Positions 31,325 to 42,126 of a stretch of 64,000 nt of DNA are shown here, piece after piece (position 1 is the stretch's first letter; each line of letters begins with the position of its first letter). Below the pieces are notes generated by a model. The model saw nothing but the letters and a program-made list of their open reading frames with translations. It searched no databases and was not told where the DNA came from. The stretch spans positions 1,612,001 to 1,676,000 of the forward strand of contig JAGVVL010000025.1 in the NCBI GenBank assembly GCA_018287875.1, read 5' to 3'. This DNA is from Nigrospora sphaerica (Eukaryota > Ascomycota > Sordariomycetes > Amphisphaeriales > Apiosporaceae). The translations under genes were made by a program, and so were the position numbers.

Positions 31325-34300
31325 ATGGACAACTTCTTCGGCACACGGCTCTCCCAGACTGAGCTACAACGTCGTCATGCACACCAACGCAACCAAAGGC
31401 GGGCAGCTAACAGCCGGATGAACCCAGGTTCGCAGAACCCGATGTCGAACCCGATGTCGAATCCAATGTCGAACCAGATGGCGAACCAGATGCCGCTGCC
31501 GCAAGACTCGCCCATGATGTGCGCCGATTCCCTCGACGAAATTATCCAGAGCAACCACCAGGAGATGCAGCGACGGCGGAGCCTCCCTTCCTCGCCATAC
31601 TCCAACCAGATGCCGACGCCGGCGGAAGCTGACCGCAGGTTATCTATGCTGGACTACGGCATTAGTGCCGGCAGCTTCCGCGACTATCATCTAGGAGGCA
31701 TGGACACATCGCCAACCGAGAGCCTGTCCAGCGGTTTCCCTAACATGAATGCCAATATGACCCTACCCGGGACCTCGGGCAGCTTCTCTCCCCAAACCAT
31801 GATGGTCGACGACTTCTCCACAGCCTCGCCCGACATGATGAACAGCATGCTCGCCTTCTCCAACATGAACGTGGGTCAATTGGGGAGCAGCCACTCGGCC
31901 ATGAACTTCTTCCAGCCCCCGCCTCTGGCGACCGGCTTCTCCACCTCCTCGATGGACAACTTCGCCATGGATATGCCAGACACGGACGGCAACAACAACG
32001 GGGGGGCTGCGCAAAACAGCATGGTAACCGGCGGTTTGGATATGGGTGGTAACGACGCGGGCTTTACCGGCAACTCCACCCCGTCGCAATACCCGGCTGC
32101 CACCCCAACACAGCAGTCCCAATCAAATTTAGCCATGGGCGACGCCGTCGCGAGCTTTCAGAATGGCGTATCACAGCCACCGCCCTCGGCGGCACAGTCA
32201 CCCCCGTCCCTTAATCCCAATACCTTCCGGTCGCCCAACGGCACCGACTCGGTCGTCGTTTCCGAACGCAATCCCCAAGAAGAGCTTCAACCGTCAATGC
32301 CGCCAGTCCCTCTGTTCCCTCCCAAGGAGCAGAAGACCATCTATTCCAAAAGCGGGTTCGACATGCTGAAAGTCCTCTGGCAGGTGGCCACGCGCAAGAA
32401 CGCCCAGGTCAACCTGGGCGCCGTGGACATGTCTTGCGCGTTTGTGGTTTGCGACGTGACCATGAATGACTGTCCTATTGTATACGTATCTGACAACTTC
32501 CAAAATCTTACGGGTTACAGCCGGCACGAAATTATCGGGCAAAACTGCCGCTTTCTCCAAGCGCCCGACGGCGCTGTGGAGGCGGGTACGAAGCGCGAGT
32601 TTGTCGACAACCGCGCCGTATACAACCTCAAGCAGAAGATTGCCGAGGGCAAAGAGGTCCAGCAGAGCCTCATCAACTACAGAAAAGGGGGCAAGCCGTT
32701 CTTGAACCTCTTGACCATGATTCCGATTCCTTGGGATACCCCCGAGATCAGGTATATTGTGGGGTTCCAAATCGATCTGGTCGAATGTCCCGATGCTATC
32801 GCTTCGGGCCAGGGGCCCGGGGTGATGAAAGTCAACTACAAACACAGCGACATCGGCCAGTACATCTGGACACCGCCGGCCTCGTCCCACTGGGAACCCG
32901 AAGCCGGCCAGACTCTAGGCGTCGACGACGTATCAACCCTTTTGCAGCAGTTTACGCCCAAGAGCGCCGTCTCCGACTGGCACCGCCAGTCCTGGGACAA
33001 GATGCTCCTGGAAAACGCCGACGACGTCGTCCACGTCCTCTCCCTCAAAGGCCTCTTCCTCTACGTGTCGCCGTCCTGCAAACGCGTGCTCGAATACGAC
33101 GGGCCGGGCCTAGTAGGGACCTCCCTATCGTCCATCTGTCACCCGTCCGACATCGTCCCCGTCACTCGCGAACTCAAAGACACGACGACGGGTACCACCG
33201 TCAACATCGTCTTCCGCATCAGGAGAAAGGAAAGCGGCTACACGTGGTTCGAGAGCCACGGCGGACTCTTTGTCGAGGCTGGCAAAGGCCGTAAATGCAT
33301 CATTTTGGTGGGTCGAAAGCGACCCGTCTTTGCTCTTCAGCGTCGCGATTTGGAGGCCAACGGGGGCATCGGCGACAGCGAGCTGTGGACCAAACTGTCG
33401 ACCTCGGGCATGTTCCTGTTCGTGTCTTCCAACGTGCGGTCGTTGCTGGACCTGCAACCGGACAATCTCGTGGGAACCAGCATTCAAGACCTGATGCGCA
33501 AAGAATCACGGCCGGACTTCGGGCGGGCTATCGAGAAAGCCCGTCGGGGCAAGATCGTCACGTGCAAACATGAGGTCCAGAACCGCCGCGGCCAAGTCCT
33601 TCAGGCTCTCACCACCATGTATCCGGGCGACGCTTCCGAGGGCCATAAACCGACCTTCCTCTTGGCCCAGACCAAGTTGCTCAAGGCGTCGTCTCGCTCG
33701 ATCGCACCAAGCCCCGCGCAGCTGGCGAAGCAGAATGCCGCGCAGAATGCCTCCCTGAACACCAGTACGATCCCACCGACCGACCCCAGGGCCGGCGGCC
33801 TTGGTTTGGGACCAAAGAACCACGGCAGCAAAAGCACCCACGGACAAGGGGATGAGGGGGGCGTCGTGTCGACGGCGGGTGGGGGGATCCCGCTAGGTTC
33901 TCAGGATAGCGCGCTGGCTTCGGACGACAACATTTTCGACGAGTTGAAGACGACACGGTGCACCAGCTGGCAGTACGAACTACGGCAGATGGAGAAGGTC
34001 AACCGTATATTGGCCGAAGAGCTGCACGGTCTTCTTTCGAACAAGAAGAAACGGAAGCGTAGAAAGGGCGTAGGCAACGTGGTACGGGATTGCGCCAACT
34101 GCCACACGCGCAACACACCCGAATGGCGGAGAGGACCGAGCGGTCAGCGGGATCTTTGTAACAGCTGCGGTCTTAGGTGGGCTAAGCAGGTACGTGTTGA
34201 TGTTCTCCCCCTCCTGGCGAATTTTGCTGCCGAGGCTGTGGCTAACTCGGTGGGCGAACAGACGGGCAGGGTATCCCCGCGGAACTCGTCGCGCGGCGGT

Positions 34301-34588
34301 GCCGAAAGCATCAGCAAGAAGTCGACGTCGCCCGTCCACTCGTCTCCGCTCCACCGCGAGGTCTCCAACAGCGAGCTGAGCGAGCAGCCCTCGGACGCCG
34401 ACTCGCTCAACCGCAGCCGATCCATAAGTTCCAGCGGCGGGCCGAGCACTGCCACTACGCCCAACGCTCCGAGCGCGCTCAAAGGCTTCAACAAGCCGCC
34501 GCTGAGCCAACCCCTGCTCGAAGGGGGTGCTGAAGGGGGGCAGATGGCCGCCATCCAAGAGGAACGCGAAGCAAGTTCCGGCGGATGA
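31325..34588 (+). CDS. wc-1: WHITE COLLAR-1, blue-light photoreceptor and GATA-type transcription factor
   Basis: WC-1 senses blue light through FAD and, with WC-2, activates light-regulated genes and frq. Exons 31325-34189 and 34262-34588 give 1063 residues. Order: a low-complexity N-terminus with an NPMS repeat (about 40-57); a LOV domain (about 345-475) with flavin-binding Cys408 in GQNCRFLQ and the extra loop typical of this family; PAS-B (about 555-665); PAS-C (about 685-795); a basic NLS (KKKRKRRKG, about 906); and a GATA finger C-X2-C-X18-C-X2-C with C923, C926, C945 and C948. The 72-nt intron (GTACGT donor, CTAAC branch) directly follows the finger and joins LRWAKQ to TGRVSPRN, as expected from Neurospora. 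Residues upstream of [10 protein letters not shown] read open but contain the leader intron, so this ATG is preferred. Confidence 0.97.
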   Translation: MDNFFGTRLSQTELQRRHAHQRNQRRAANSRMNPGSQNPMSNPMSNPMSNQMANQMPLPQDSPMMCADSLDEIIQSNHQEMQRRRSLPSSPYSNQMPTPAEADRRLSMLDYGISAGSFRDYHLGGMDTSPTESLSSGFPNMNANMTLPGTSGSFSPQTMMVDDFSTASPDMMNSMLAFSNMNVGQLGSSHSAMNFFQPPPLATGFSTSSMDNFAMDMPDTDGNNNGGAAQNSMVTGGLDMGGNDAGFTGNSTPSQYPAATPTQQSQSNLAMGDAVASFQNGVSQPPPSAAQSPPSLNPNTFRSPNGTDSVVVSERNPQEELQPSMPPVPLFPPKEQKTIYSKSGFDMLKVLWQVATRKNAQVNLGAVDMSCAFVVCDVTMNDCPIVYVSDNFQNLTGYSRHEIIGQNCRFLQAPDGAVEAGTKREFVDNRAVYNLKQKIAEGKEVQQSLINYRKGGKPFLNLLTMIPIPWDTPEIRYIVGFQIDLVECPDAIASGQGPGVMKVNYKHSDIGQYIWTPPASSHWEPEAGQTLGVDDVSTLLQQFTPKSAVSDWHRQSWDKMLLENADDVVHVLSLKGLFLYVSPSCKRVLEYDGPGLVGTSLSSICHPSDIVPVTRELKDTTTGTTVNIVFRIRRKESGYTWFESHGGLFVEAGKGRKCIILVGRKRPVFALQRRDLEANGGIGDSELWTKLSTSGMFLFVSSNVRSLLDLQPDNLVGTSIQDLMRKESRPDFGRAIEKARRGKIVTCKHEVQNRRGQVLQALTTMYPGDASEGHKPTFLLAQTKLLKASSRSIAPSPAQLAKQNAAQNASLNTSTIPPTDPRAGGLGLGPKNHGSKSTHGQGDEGGVVSTAGGGIPLGSQDSALASDDNIFDELKTTRCTSWQYELRQMEKVNRILAEELHGLLSNKKKRKRRKGVGNVVRDCANCHTRNTPEWRRGPSGQRDLCNSCGLRWAKQVRVDVLPLLANFAAEAVANSVGEQTGRVSPRNSSRGGAESISKKSTSPVHSSPLHREVSNSELSEQPSDADSLNRSRSISSSGGPSTATTPNAPSALKGFNKPPLSQPLLEGGAEGGQMAAIQEEREASSGG
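31439..31493 (+). repeat. 12-bp tandem repeat coding for NPMS units in WC-1
   Basis: A 12-bp unit (CCGATGTCGAAC and variants) is repeated about four and a half times, giving [19 protein letters not shown]. It lies in the N-terminal activation-type region, where Neurospora WC-1 has polyglutamine. Confidence 0.8.
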
Positions 34589-36309
34589 TGGTAGGGCCGA
34601 ACCCCTCCTGGCGTGTGTATTTCTTCCGGATTGTTTTTCCACCAGCTCCGACTCGGCACCAAGATACCACACCTTCATTTCCTAGCTGTTTGGACTTTAT
34701 GTCGACCGGCGAACGGCTGCGGCCTTGCTGAAATTCTCGTTTTCTTAGACAAGCGTTGGATCTGTCCACGCATGAGATACCTCGGCCCTCGATGGCCCAA
34801 AGTTGGGGAATGGTGCATTTGTGTGATGCGCGGCGTCATGGTCAACTCTACTTATACCGCAGGTGAATGGCTCTGGGACTTGAGCGAAAAGGTCGGAGCA
34901 GTGCTTGCTTGTTATTCATATGGGTTGGCGGGCGATGAATGAGCTTGACTAGTTTGCTTCCGCTGGCTCAAGAGGAGGCTTCGACTGGTTGGGGTAAGAG
35001 GCTCACAGTATGATTTGGCCCTTTTGGGGGTATCTGAGGGGAAAAACCGAAATTGGTCTCGGGCGTTTATATGAGGGAATGAAGCACACGTACGCACACG
35101 GATACCTTTTGCTAGCGAATACGATTTAAGCGACCAACACCCTCACCAGTGGCGATTACTTCCGTGGGTCTGTTCAGCCTTCTCTATTTGAACCCCTATT
35201 CCACTGGTCTGCACTCACTTGCTCGCGCACATGGCAGACTGCTTCATGAAAAGGCGCCGGTGGCACCGCCGCGTGTCTCTGCTTTGCAAGGGAGCAGCAG
35301 TAGGGCAAGGACTGCTTCAGTCGAAAGGCGGCAAGTGAATGTTATTGTCTGTTGATTTGCTACACAGATACACAGGTAAGCAGTAGGTCGGTTCCTTGGT
35401 GGACGCATTCGAGTCAAGTATCGCTGCTTGATGGCGGCCAAGCGCATCGCTCAGCCTCGCCGGGGCTGTTCTCTGAGGACGGCGGCGCAGGTACGGGTGT
35501 GCGCAGTGCGTACCAGGGCGCGTGATCTTCTTGCCTTGGACCCCGTCCAGCCCCCGGGGCCATCACGAGATACTCCGGCCGTGCCTCCCCCCAGCCTTCA
35601 CCGAGAGCACTGTACTTCCCGACTGTCCAAGAGGTCTAGGAAGTCATTGCCGAGACGCCGCCCGTCCCGAGGAGTAAAGGAACACGCCCCCACGCCCTGA
35701 ATCTCCACCCCGACCGTTTTCCTAGAAGAGCCGAACTACTTATAGCATGCGCCGGAACGTCGACTCTCAATAGGTGGTAGTCGATGGCCACCGCCCCTCC
35801 GAAGAGCCCAGATCTCTTCGCCTTTACGGGAACCCTCCGACGGTCGATCCGGAATTCCCTCCAGTGCAACACGGCCAGCTTGCCCCCGTAGCGTTCCGCG
35901 ACTACCGTTGCACGCACGAGACCCTCGATAGCGAGTCTCTCGACCGCCAGCCCGTTGGCCCGCCGGTCCATGTGGCATCAACGGGGCTGTTTTCGGCAAG
36001 GCGGAAGCTCACAGCGATGCGCGACCTGGCACCCAGCTCCGCGGTTGAACACGGAGACGGACCCCTTTCCCTTACTGCTGGTTCTACGTATGGGGGCTCC
36101 CTCGACTCTCGGATCCAACCGCATTGTGGAAGCGAGACCCTGTTCCCTTTTGTACATTCGTCCACCAATCGAACCCACAGTCCACAACCCACGACCAAGC
36201 TGCCCACCCCAGAACCCGCACGAGAATGACTCAATAAGCCGCTCCCTCTACCCACATGCATCATTTTTCATCTAAATATATAATGATAATTCAAAATTAG
36301 TCAACAATT
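34589..36309. other. Spacer between wc-1 and tRNA-Ala
   Basis: wc-1 3' flank followed by sequence with only short frames. I see no gene. Confidence 0.4.
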
Positions 36310-36390
36310 GGGGATGTGGTCTAGTGGTATGACGTTTCCTTAGCATGCTTAGCATGGAAAAGGTTCTGGGTTCGATTCCCAGCTTCTCCA
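36310..36390 (+). tRNA. tRNA-Ala(AGC) with a 9-nt insert that duplicates the anticodon loop
   Basis: Acceptor strands GGGGATG and CTTCTCC pair with one T-T mismatch and are followed by A. The D stem is GTC/GAC, the anticodon stem TTTCC/GGAAA, and the T arm CTGGG, TTCGATT, CCCAG. A TTTTT terminator lies three bases downstream. The anticodon loop region is 16 nt instead of 7 and reads TTAGCAT, GC, TTAGCAT: the loop is present twice. Removing 9 nt after position 37 leaves a normal TTAGCAT loop with anticodon AGC. So this is either a tiny intron or a disabling duplication. Confidence 0.85.
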
Positions 36391-36886
36391 CAATTTTTGC
36401 CGATCATCGCGATAGGGGTGCTTTGTCCAGGCTGTTTTCTTTTTTCACTTCTTGGAGGAATTGGTCCCTCGGCGAGGCTATCGCATGCAAAGTTATAATT
36501 GGAAAGGCCGGCGCACGGCATTGAGTTACCAGCCGGGAGCAGACGGCACTCGGCTCAGAGCAGGAAACATGGCAAAAGGGCCGCATCCTTCCAAACGGTC
36601 TTTCAGTGCGCACAGTTAGTTAGGCATATCTTGTCTCAAGCATCGTGGTTTTCAAAGAAGGGAAGTCGCTGCAAAAAAGATGCGGTTTAGAAGAATATAA
36701 GATGGCCATTCTCCCCCGGTTCTCAGCTGTGGCGCATCAAGCATGCCAGCGTGACTATGATACAAGAATTGGGAGCAAGGCCCTCCCAGTCCGGGATATC
36801 TATAAGAAGAAAAAAAGGAAAAGGGGAAGTCATTTCAACGCATGCGAGTCCTCCAACGCCCCTCCTTCCCGGGCCGCGGCTTCCCA
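36391..36886. other. Spacer, 3' flank of the glucanosyltransferase gene
   Basis: About 0.5 kb, fairly AT-rich, no gene recognised. It probably contains the 3' untranslated region of the neighbouring minus-strand gene. Confidence 0.4.
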
Positions 36887-38943
36887 TTAGGCCAGAGAGA
36901 GGGCCACGGCGACCCAGGCCAGGGCCACGGCGTACCCGGCGACGCCGGCTTCGAGGCCGCGCGCCGCGGCGGCTTGCGCCGGGGTGCTGCTGCTGGTCGC
37001 GCTGCCGGCGGTGGCACCCGCCGCCGTGCCCGTGCCGCCCGAGCCGCTGGCCGAGCCGGCGTTGTTGGTGGTGCCCGTGGTCGCACCCGCACCCGCGTTG
37101 GAGCCGGTGCCCGAGCTGGAGCCCGAGCCGCCGGAAGTAGCCGAGCCGCCGGAAGTAGCCGAGCCGCCGGAAGTAGCCGAGCCGCCGGTAGAAGAGCCCG
37201 AGCCCGAGCCCGAGCCCGAACCGCCAGTAGAGGAGTCGGATCCGCCGGAAGAGGAGCCGCCAGTAGAAGGTCCGGAGCCACCGGAAGAGGAGCCCGAACC
37301 CGAGCCGGAACCGGAACCGGAACCGCTGCCGCCAGAGCTGGGGCGGCCGCTCGCCACGGGCAGGGGGGCGGTGACGTTGCCGGAGACGGGCTGGGCTTGG
37401 GCCTGGGACAGGAGGGGGCCGCAGGCGGCGGCGGTGGTGGGCTTGGCGGCGAGCAGCTTGGCCTGACCCTTGAAGTCGCAGGCCGCGGCGGCGGCGCCGT
37501 GGCTGGTGTAGTAGGCGTTGAGGACGTGGGCGAGCTGGGCCGTCGAGTTGCACATGGAGAAGGCGCCGTAGGCGCCGCGGGCGCCGTCGGCGGCGATGGC
37601 CTCGCAGGCCTTGGGGTCGAGCCCGCAGATGGTGCCGAAGAGGGCGCCCATCTTCTCAGGCGCGAGGTCGGCCGCCGGCACGCACTGCGCCGCGCTCATC
37701 ATGCAGTCGCACGTCGCCGGCGCGGGCGTCGGCGGCAGCGCCTCGGCCGCCTCCCACCGGCCCTTGGCCACGGCGGGACACGCGCGCGCCTTGTTCTTGG
37801 GCTGGTACGCGTTCATCAGCACCGTCGCGTTGGGCGACGGGTACCCGAACTGCGCGATTTGCGCCGCCAGCGCCTGGAAGTCCTTGGACTTGACGGCCTG
37901 GCCGTCCTTGCCGACCGACACGAGCCCGAAGTCGTTCTGCTCCTGGAAGAACTCGTAGGCGACGCCGCCGCTCCACACGCGGTTCATGAGCTTCGAGTAC
38001 AGGACCGATGTCTCCTGCCAGGGGCGCGCGGCGCCGCCGCCCGGGTTGTTGCACCCGTACTCGGAGAAGAAGGCGGGGACCGAGTAGTCGGCAAAGGCCT
38101 TGGTGCGCTCCTCGTAGCCGCTCTCCTCAAAGGTGCTCTTGCCGCACCACTCGTAGATGTTGTAGCCCCAGAAGTCGACGGCCTCCTTGGGGTCGGCGCA
38201 GTTGAAGTAGCTGGCCAGCTCGTCGCGCGTCTCGCTGTCGTCGTTGGTCGCGTATCCGACGCCGATCCAGCGGCCAAAACCCCTGGACGCGATGTAGGCC
38301 TTGCTGTCGCGGACGGCCGCCTTCACAAAGGCCGAGGCCTCCGTGTTGGTGCTGTTGTTGGTCACCTCGTTGCCGGCGAAGAAGCCCAGCGTGTTGGGGA
38401 ACGGGGCCATGCTGTCGATGACGGCCGTGTAGCGGGCCAGCAGCTCCGTGTTCCAGCGCGGGTCATCCCGGTTGATGGAGATGTCGGGCTCGCTGAGGTC
38501 GGCGATGACGTAGATGCCGGCGTCCTCGAGCGCCTTCATACACACGCTGTGGTCCTTGGCCGGGTCTACGGCGTAGACGCGGATGGTGTTGGTGCCCAGC
38601 TCCTGGAGGAGCGGGATGTCGCGTTGGCAGCTCTTGGTATCGGCCAAGGGGTCCGTGAAAGAGGTCTGCCCGGCCGGCGCCGAGCCGCCGACGCCGACGC
38701 CTTGCTGGTAGGCCACGCCGCGGATGAAGAACTGCGTGCCATTGGAGGAATGGAAGAAGTATTGACCCTGGGAGCCGGTGTTAGTGGTCCTATTCCTGTT
38801 GGGCCGAGGCCGCCCCGCCCCCGGTTCCGATGTAGGCGGCGTCCGGTCCAGCTTACCTTGGCGACAATGGGATCGACTTTAGCCACGGCACCGGATGCCA
38901 AAGAGAGCGCGGCCAGGCCGGCGGTGGTGAGTAAGGAAAGCAT
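36887..38943 (-). CDS. GH72 beta-1,3-glucanosyltransferase with X8 domain and GPI signal (Gas/Gel family)
   Basis: These enzymes cut and rejoin beta-1,3-glucan chains in the cell wall. Exons 38943-38857 and 38767-36887 (89-nt intron, GTAAGC donor) give 655 residues. A signal peptide (MLSLLTTAGLAALSLASGAVA) leads into the GH72 domain with FFIRGVAYQQG. The two catalytic glutamates are E163 in GNEVTN and E265 in FFSEYGCN. A Cys-rich X8/CBM43 module follows (CDCMMSAAQCVP to AACDFKG), then about 130 residues of Ser/Gly/Thr repeat including three SATSGG units, and a hydrophobic tail typical of GPI attachment. The protein is therefore predicted to be GPI-anchored at the plasma membrane or wall. GAA1, part of the anchoring enzyme, lies 20 kb away in this window. 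Confidence 0.94.
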
Positions 38944-39882
38944 GGCTTCGCTAGGAAGTCAAAGGGCGAAAAAAGAAAGAAACACCTCGAATCAACGAAG
39001 GAATGGAAGCTCGTGGGCAGGGCAAACAGCGAGACCACGGCGAGACTAGCTCGGCAATGAATGAATGAATGAAGGGGATGACGCAAGGATGGGAAAAATG
39101 GCCAAGAAGGGAAAACAGAGAGCAACCTCAGTAAAGAGATAGATACCGAGCCGCCGCCCTCGCGGGCTGGGGAGGGCCTGTTGTTTTGTCGGGGACGGGC
39201 AGGAGAGGCACGGTACCGGCAGCCGGCCTGCGCCCCCCTGAGCATTCTGGATGGCGAGAGTAAGCGCGGCGTCAAACGGGACCTGATACATTGGGCCCAG
39301 TCGAGCCATCGAATAGGAGCGATGCGAACATGGGCTGTTCCAGTAGCCGGTGGAGAGGCTCCCGTGCCGCGCCCGCGTCCGCTGTGGGTTCCCTCAGCCC
39401 AGATGAAACAATGGACGTTGCGGCCTTGCGACTTCATCACCCACGAACCCTTCGCGGGCGTCTGCACCGTCTCTGCACCGCCCCTCGTACGAGGCCGCCC
39501 TACGACTCTGCAGGGCTCCCCCGGGCGGAAAACGCCTGTCATCAATCGGTCACGGCGGGTGGACGGGGACGTGTTTTGGTGGCACCGCGAGCGTCAACCG
39601 CCGCCGTGGGGTTGGGCGGCATTCGGCGGGACATTCGGTGGCTTCTGCGTCGGGAAGCAACAATTGGGCCTTCATCTATGCACGACGGCACTATACTCTC
39701 TACTACCTGAGCTTCCCTGCCCTGCCACCACCACCATCATTATCATCATCGCGCATCGGGCCCATGACGAACGGGCCTGTTTGTACTCTAATCTAAACGG
39801 GCTGTCACGGTGGGGGGGCAGGGTTCGTGGGGGCGCCTGTGGTGGCACGGGCAAAACCGCGGCGGGTTCGCGTGGAGTTCAT
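38944..39882. other. Promoter of the glucanosyltransferase and 3' flank of the gelsolin gene
   Basis: Both neighbours are on the minus strand, so this 0.9 kb holds the upstream region of the glucanosyltransferase gene. It includes a short (TGAA)4 tract at about 39056-39072. No separate gene is supported. Confidence 0.45.
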
Positions 39883-41085
39883 TTAGACCTCGAGGGCCCG
39901 GAAGAAAGCCGGGCTCTCGTGACCCTCGACGACCTTGCCGACGGGGGCAGCGAAGGCGTCGTCACCCTCGCTCTCGGCGTCGGCGACCAAGCGCTGTACG
40001 TACTTCTGCGCCACGCGGAGCCAGGCGGCCTTCTCGGCCTGCGAGGAGCCGGCGCCCTGCCACACCCAGATCTGGGTGCCGGCGTCGAGCAGGAAGACGT
40101 CGTTGCTGTCGAGGTCGGCCTTGCTGGCGCCGCCCTCCTTGACCTTGCCGAACGTCAGCTCGCCCGAGGCGTCCGACAGCCGGTACAGGCGACGCGGCCG
40201 TTGCGCCACCGGGCGGCCGCCCTTGCGCGCCGAGTGCATCGGGCGCTCGCAGTGGAACTCGTCGCAGGCCGCGTCGCCGCCCAGCATGTCGACGATGGCG
40301 CGCGCGCGCGACTCGGTCTGGGCCACGACCTCGACGTCGTTGTGCTTGGCCACCGTCATGTCGTGCACCACCTGGGCCGCCTTGGCCTTCTCCATGGGGC
40401 TGCAGTTCTTGCCCTGCCACACGTAGATCTTTTCGCTCGTCTCGTAGACGAAGACGTCGTCCTCGTCGAGGCTCTCCCACGTGCACGGCACCTCGTGCAC
40501 CATGACCGAGTCGGCACGGCGCGCCGCCGGGTGCTTGAAGATGCGGAGCAGCATGCGCACCTCGGGCGCCTCCTCGTCGGGCTCCACGTGGTTGAAGCCC
40601 GAGGCGACACCGCCCGTCAGGATGGTGATGCGCGGGAACAGGGCCACGAAGTCGTCCGACGGGTCGACCTGGATCTCGCGGTGCTGCGTGGCGGTGCCGT
40701 GCAGGAACTCGTCGAGCTCGACCGTTTTGTAGGCGGCCGTGCCGACCTCGTCTTGCGAGCTCTTGCTGCCGAGCCAGAAGAAGATGTCGTGGCCGAGCTT
40801 CTCTTGGCCCTCCTGGTCGCCGACCTTGTACGAGTGCAGCACGATGTAGCTGTCGCCCTCGTGGAACTTGCCGTACTTCTCCTTGGGCCAGGCCACCACC
40901 TCGAAGTCCTCGATGCGCCAGACGTACAGGCCCGCCGCCTCGCCGACCTGGCCGTCGTTCCACGCCGGCTCCGACGCCGCCGACTGGTGCTTGACCTTGT
41001 GGTCAATGTCTGAGCCGATCAATTCGACGTTGCTGTCCCGCCAGTCGTATTCCTTTGGGTGTACGAGACCTTCGTGCGGGGCCAT
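39883..41085 (-). CDS. Gelsolin-repeat actin-binding protein (severin/fragmin type)
   Basis: An intronless 400-residue protein made of three gelsolin-like repeats, the size of severin, fragmin or CapG, which sever or cap actin filaments in a Ca2+-dependent way. Repeat 1 has AGLYVWRIEDFEVV, GDSYIVLHSY and HDIFFWLGSKSSQDE with AAYKTVELDE. Repeat 2 has VPCTWESLDEDDVFVYE and IYVWQGKNCSPMEKAKA. Repeat 3 has LDSNDVFLLDAGTQIWVWQG and AEKAAWLRVAQKYV. The start MAPHEGLVHPKEYDW is typical of the fungal members. No six-repeat extension or headpiece is present. Confidence 0.93.
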   Translation of the reverse strand: MAPHEGLVHPKEYDWRDSNVELIGSDIDHKVKHQSAASEPAWNDGQVGEAAGLYVWRIEDFEVVAWPKEKYGKFHEGDSYIVLHSYKVGDQEGQEKLGHDIFFWLGSKSSQDEVGTAAYKTVELDEFLHGTATQHREIQVDPSDDFVALFPRITILTGGVASGFNHVEPDEEAPEVRMLLRIFKHPAARRADSVMVHEVPCTWESLDEDDVFVYETSEKIYVWQGKNCSPMEKAKAAQVVHDMTVAKHNDVEVVAQTESRARAIVDMLGGDAACDEFHCERPMHSARKGGRPVAQRPRRLYRLSDASGELTFGKVKEGGASKADLDSNDVFLLDAGTQIWVWQGAGSSQAEKAAWLRVAQKYVQRLVADAESEGDDAFAAPVGKVVEGHESPAFFRALEV

Positions 41086-42126
41086 TTCTGCAGCAGGGAA
41101 AAGGGGGAAGGGCGTGTGGGTGGATAGATGGGCAGAAGATGAAGTAGAAGGGGCCAGTGGGTATCGCTGCGTGTGCGGTGGTTAAGTATGCGTCTCTTGA
41201 AATAGCCTTTTGCATGCGCTATAGATGACTCGGGGAAGGAACGACATGCTGTTTTATACCAGAGCTCGTCGCCCGAGCTTCCAATAGTACTTGCACGCCA
41301 ACCAGGGCTCGCATTATCAGGTACCGCTGGCGTATTGGCGGGCTCCAGTCGCCGCCGCCGGTGACGTCGATCCACTACGAACACGCCCAACTAACCACGT
41401 CAGCGGTGGGCTGCACCATTGGCATTGCCCTGAATCAAGCACCGCCAACCGTTGTAAGAGCCGAAGCCGACTGGCTAAAGGCAAAAAGAGGGTGCATATG
41501 CGGCTCTCTCCCGAACCGCCGTCAGCCCTGTTTTCGCCCGTTCCTAGTTGCAGGAGTGTTACATGGCTGATGTAGGGACCTGCTCGCCTGGCTCTATGCG
41601 CAGAAGCGAACGCCCGCAAAGAGTAGGTACTCAGTACCACAAGTACTCGGTAGATGGAGGCGGGGTTCAGCCGCGATTGGCAACCGGCATTCCCCACGAT
41701 GGAGCCATAACCCCCTTTCTCAAAGTACTCAGGTACACGATATGTTTCTACTGCAACCGGCCATTAACCGTTTCCATATGCATGTATTCGAAGACATCAT
41801 GAACCTGCATGTTACCTACCAGGCATCCATGCAGGTAAATACCTAAAGCAATCGGGCCTGCAGCAGGGGCGCAAACGCGGTCCTCGTCCTGCGGTGCGCA
41901 ACTATCGCCACGAGCTCCCGGAACATTACAGATACCACGGAGCCCTCGAGCTAGACACAGCATAGCCACGGCATGGCATGGCCCGTCCCCTACGCGGCTC
42001 TCCCTCCTGGCCGCGCGTGCCCGGAAAGCATCTCCTCGGTCCCCCTCCGTCTTTCAAGCGGACCCCTGGGATGGAACCTCATGCTCGGAGGGCTTCCGGC
42101 CGTAGACAATGTAGCTACGAGACTAG
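41086..42126. other. Spacer with gelsolin promoter
   Basis: Contains the upstream region of the gelsolin gene and several GTAC-rich words near 41.6-41.8 kb. No gene recognised. Confidence 0.4.

Noticed and set aside
36842..39049. A 735-codon plus-strand open frame opposite the glucanosyltransferase gene
   Set aside because: It is an antisense shadow of a GC-rich gene with Ser/Gly repeats, runs through the real gene's intron and start, and is Ala/Gly/Arg-rich with no family motif.
39181..41013. A 610-codon plus-strand open frame opposite the gelsolin gene
   Set aside because: Same cause: the minus strand carries an unmistakable three-repeat gelsolin, and the plus frame has only Arg/Leu/Val/Ala-rich sequence produced by its codon bias.
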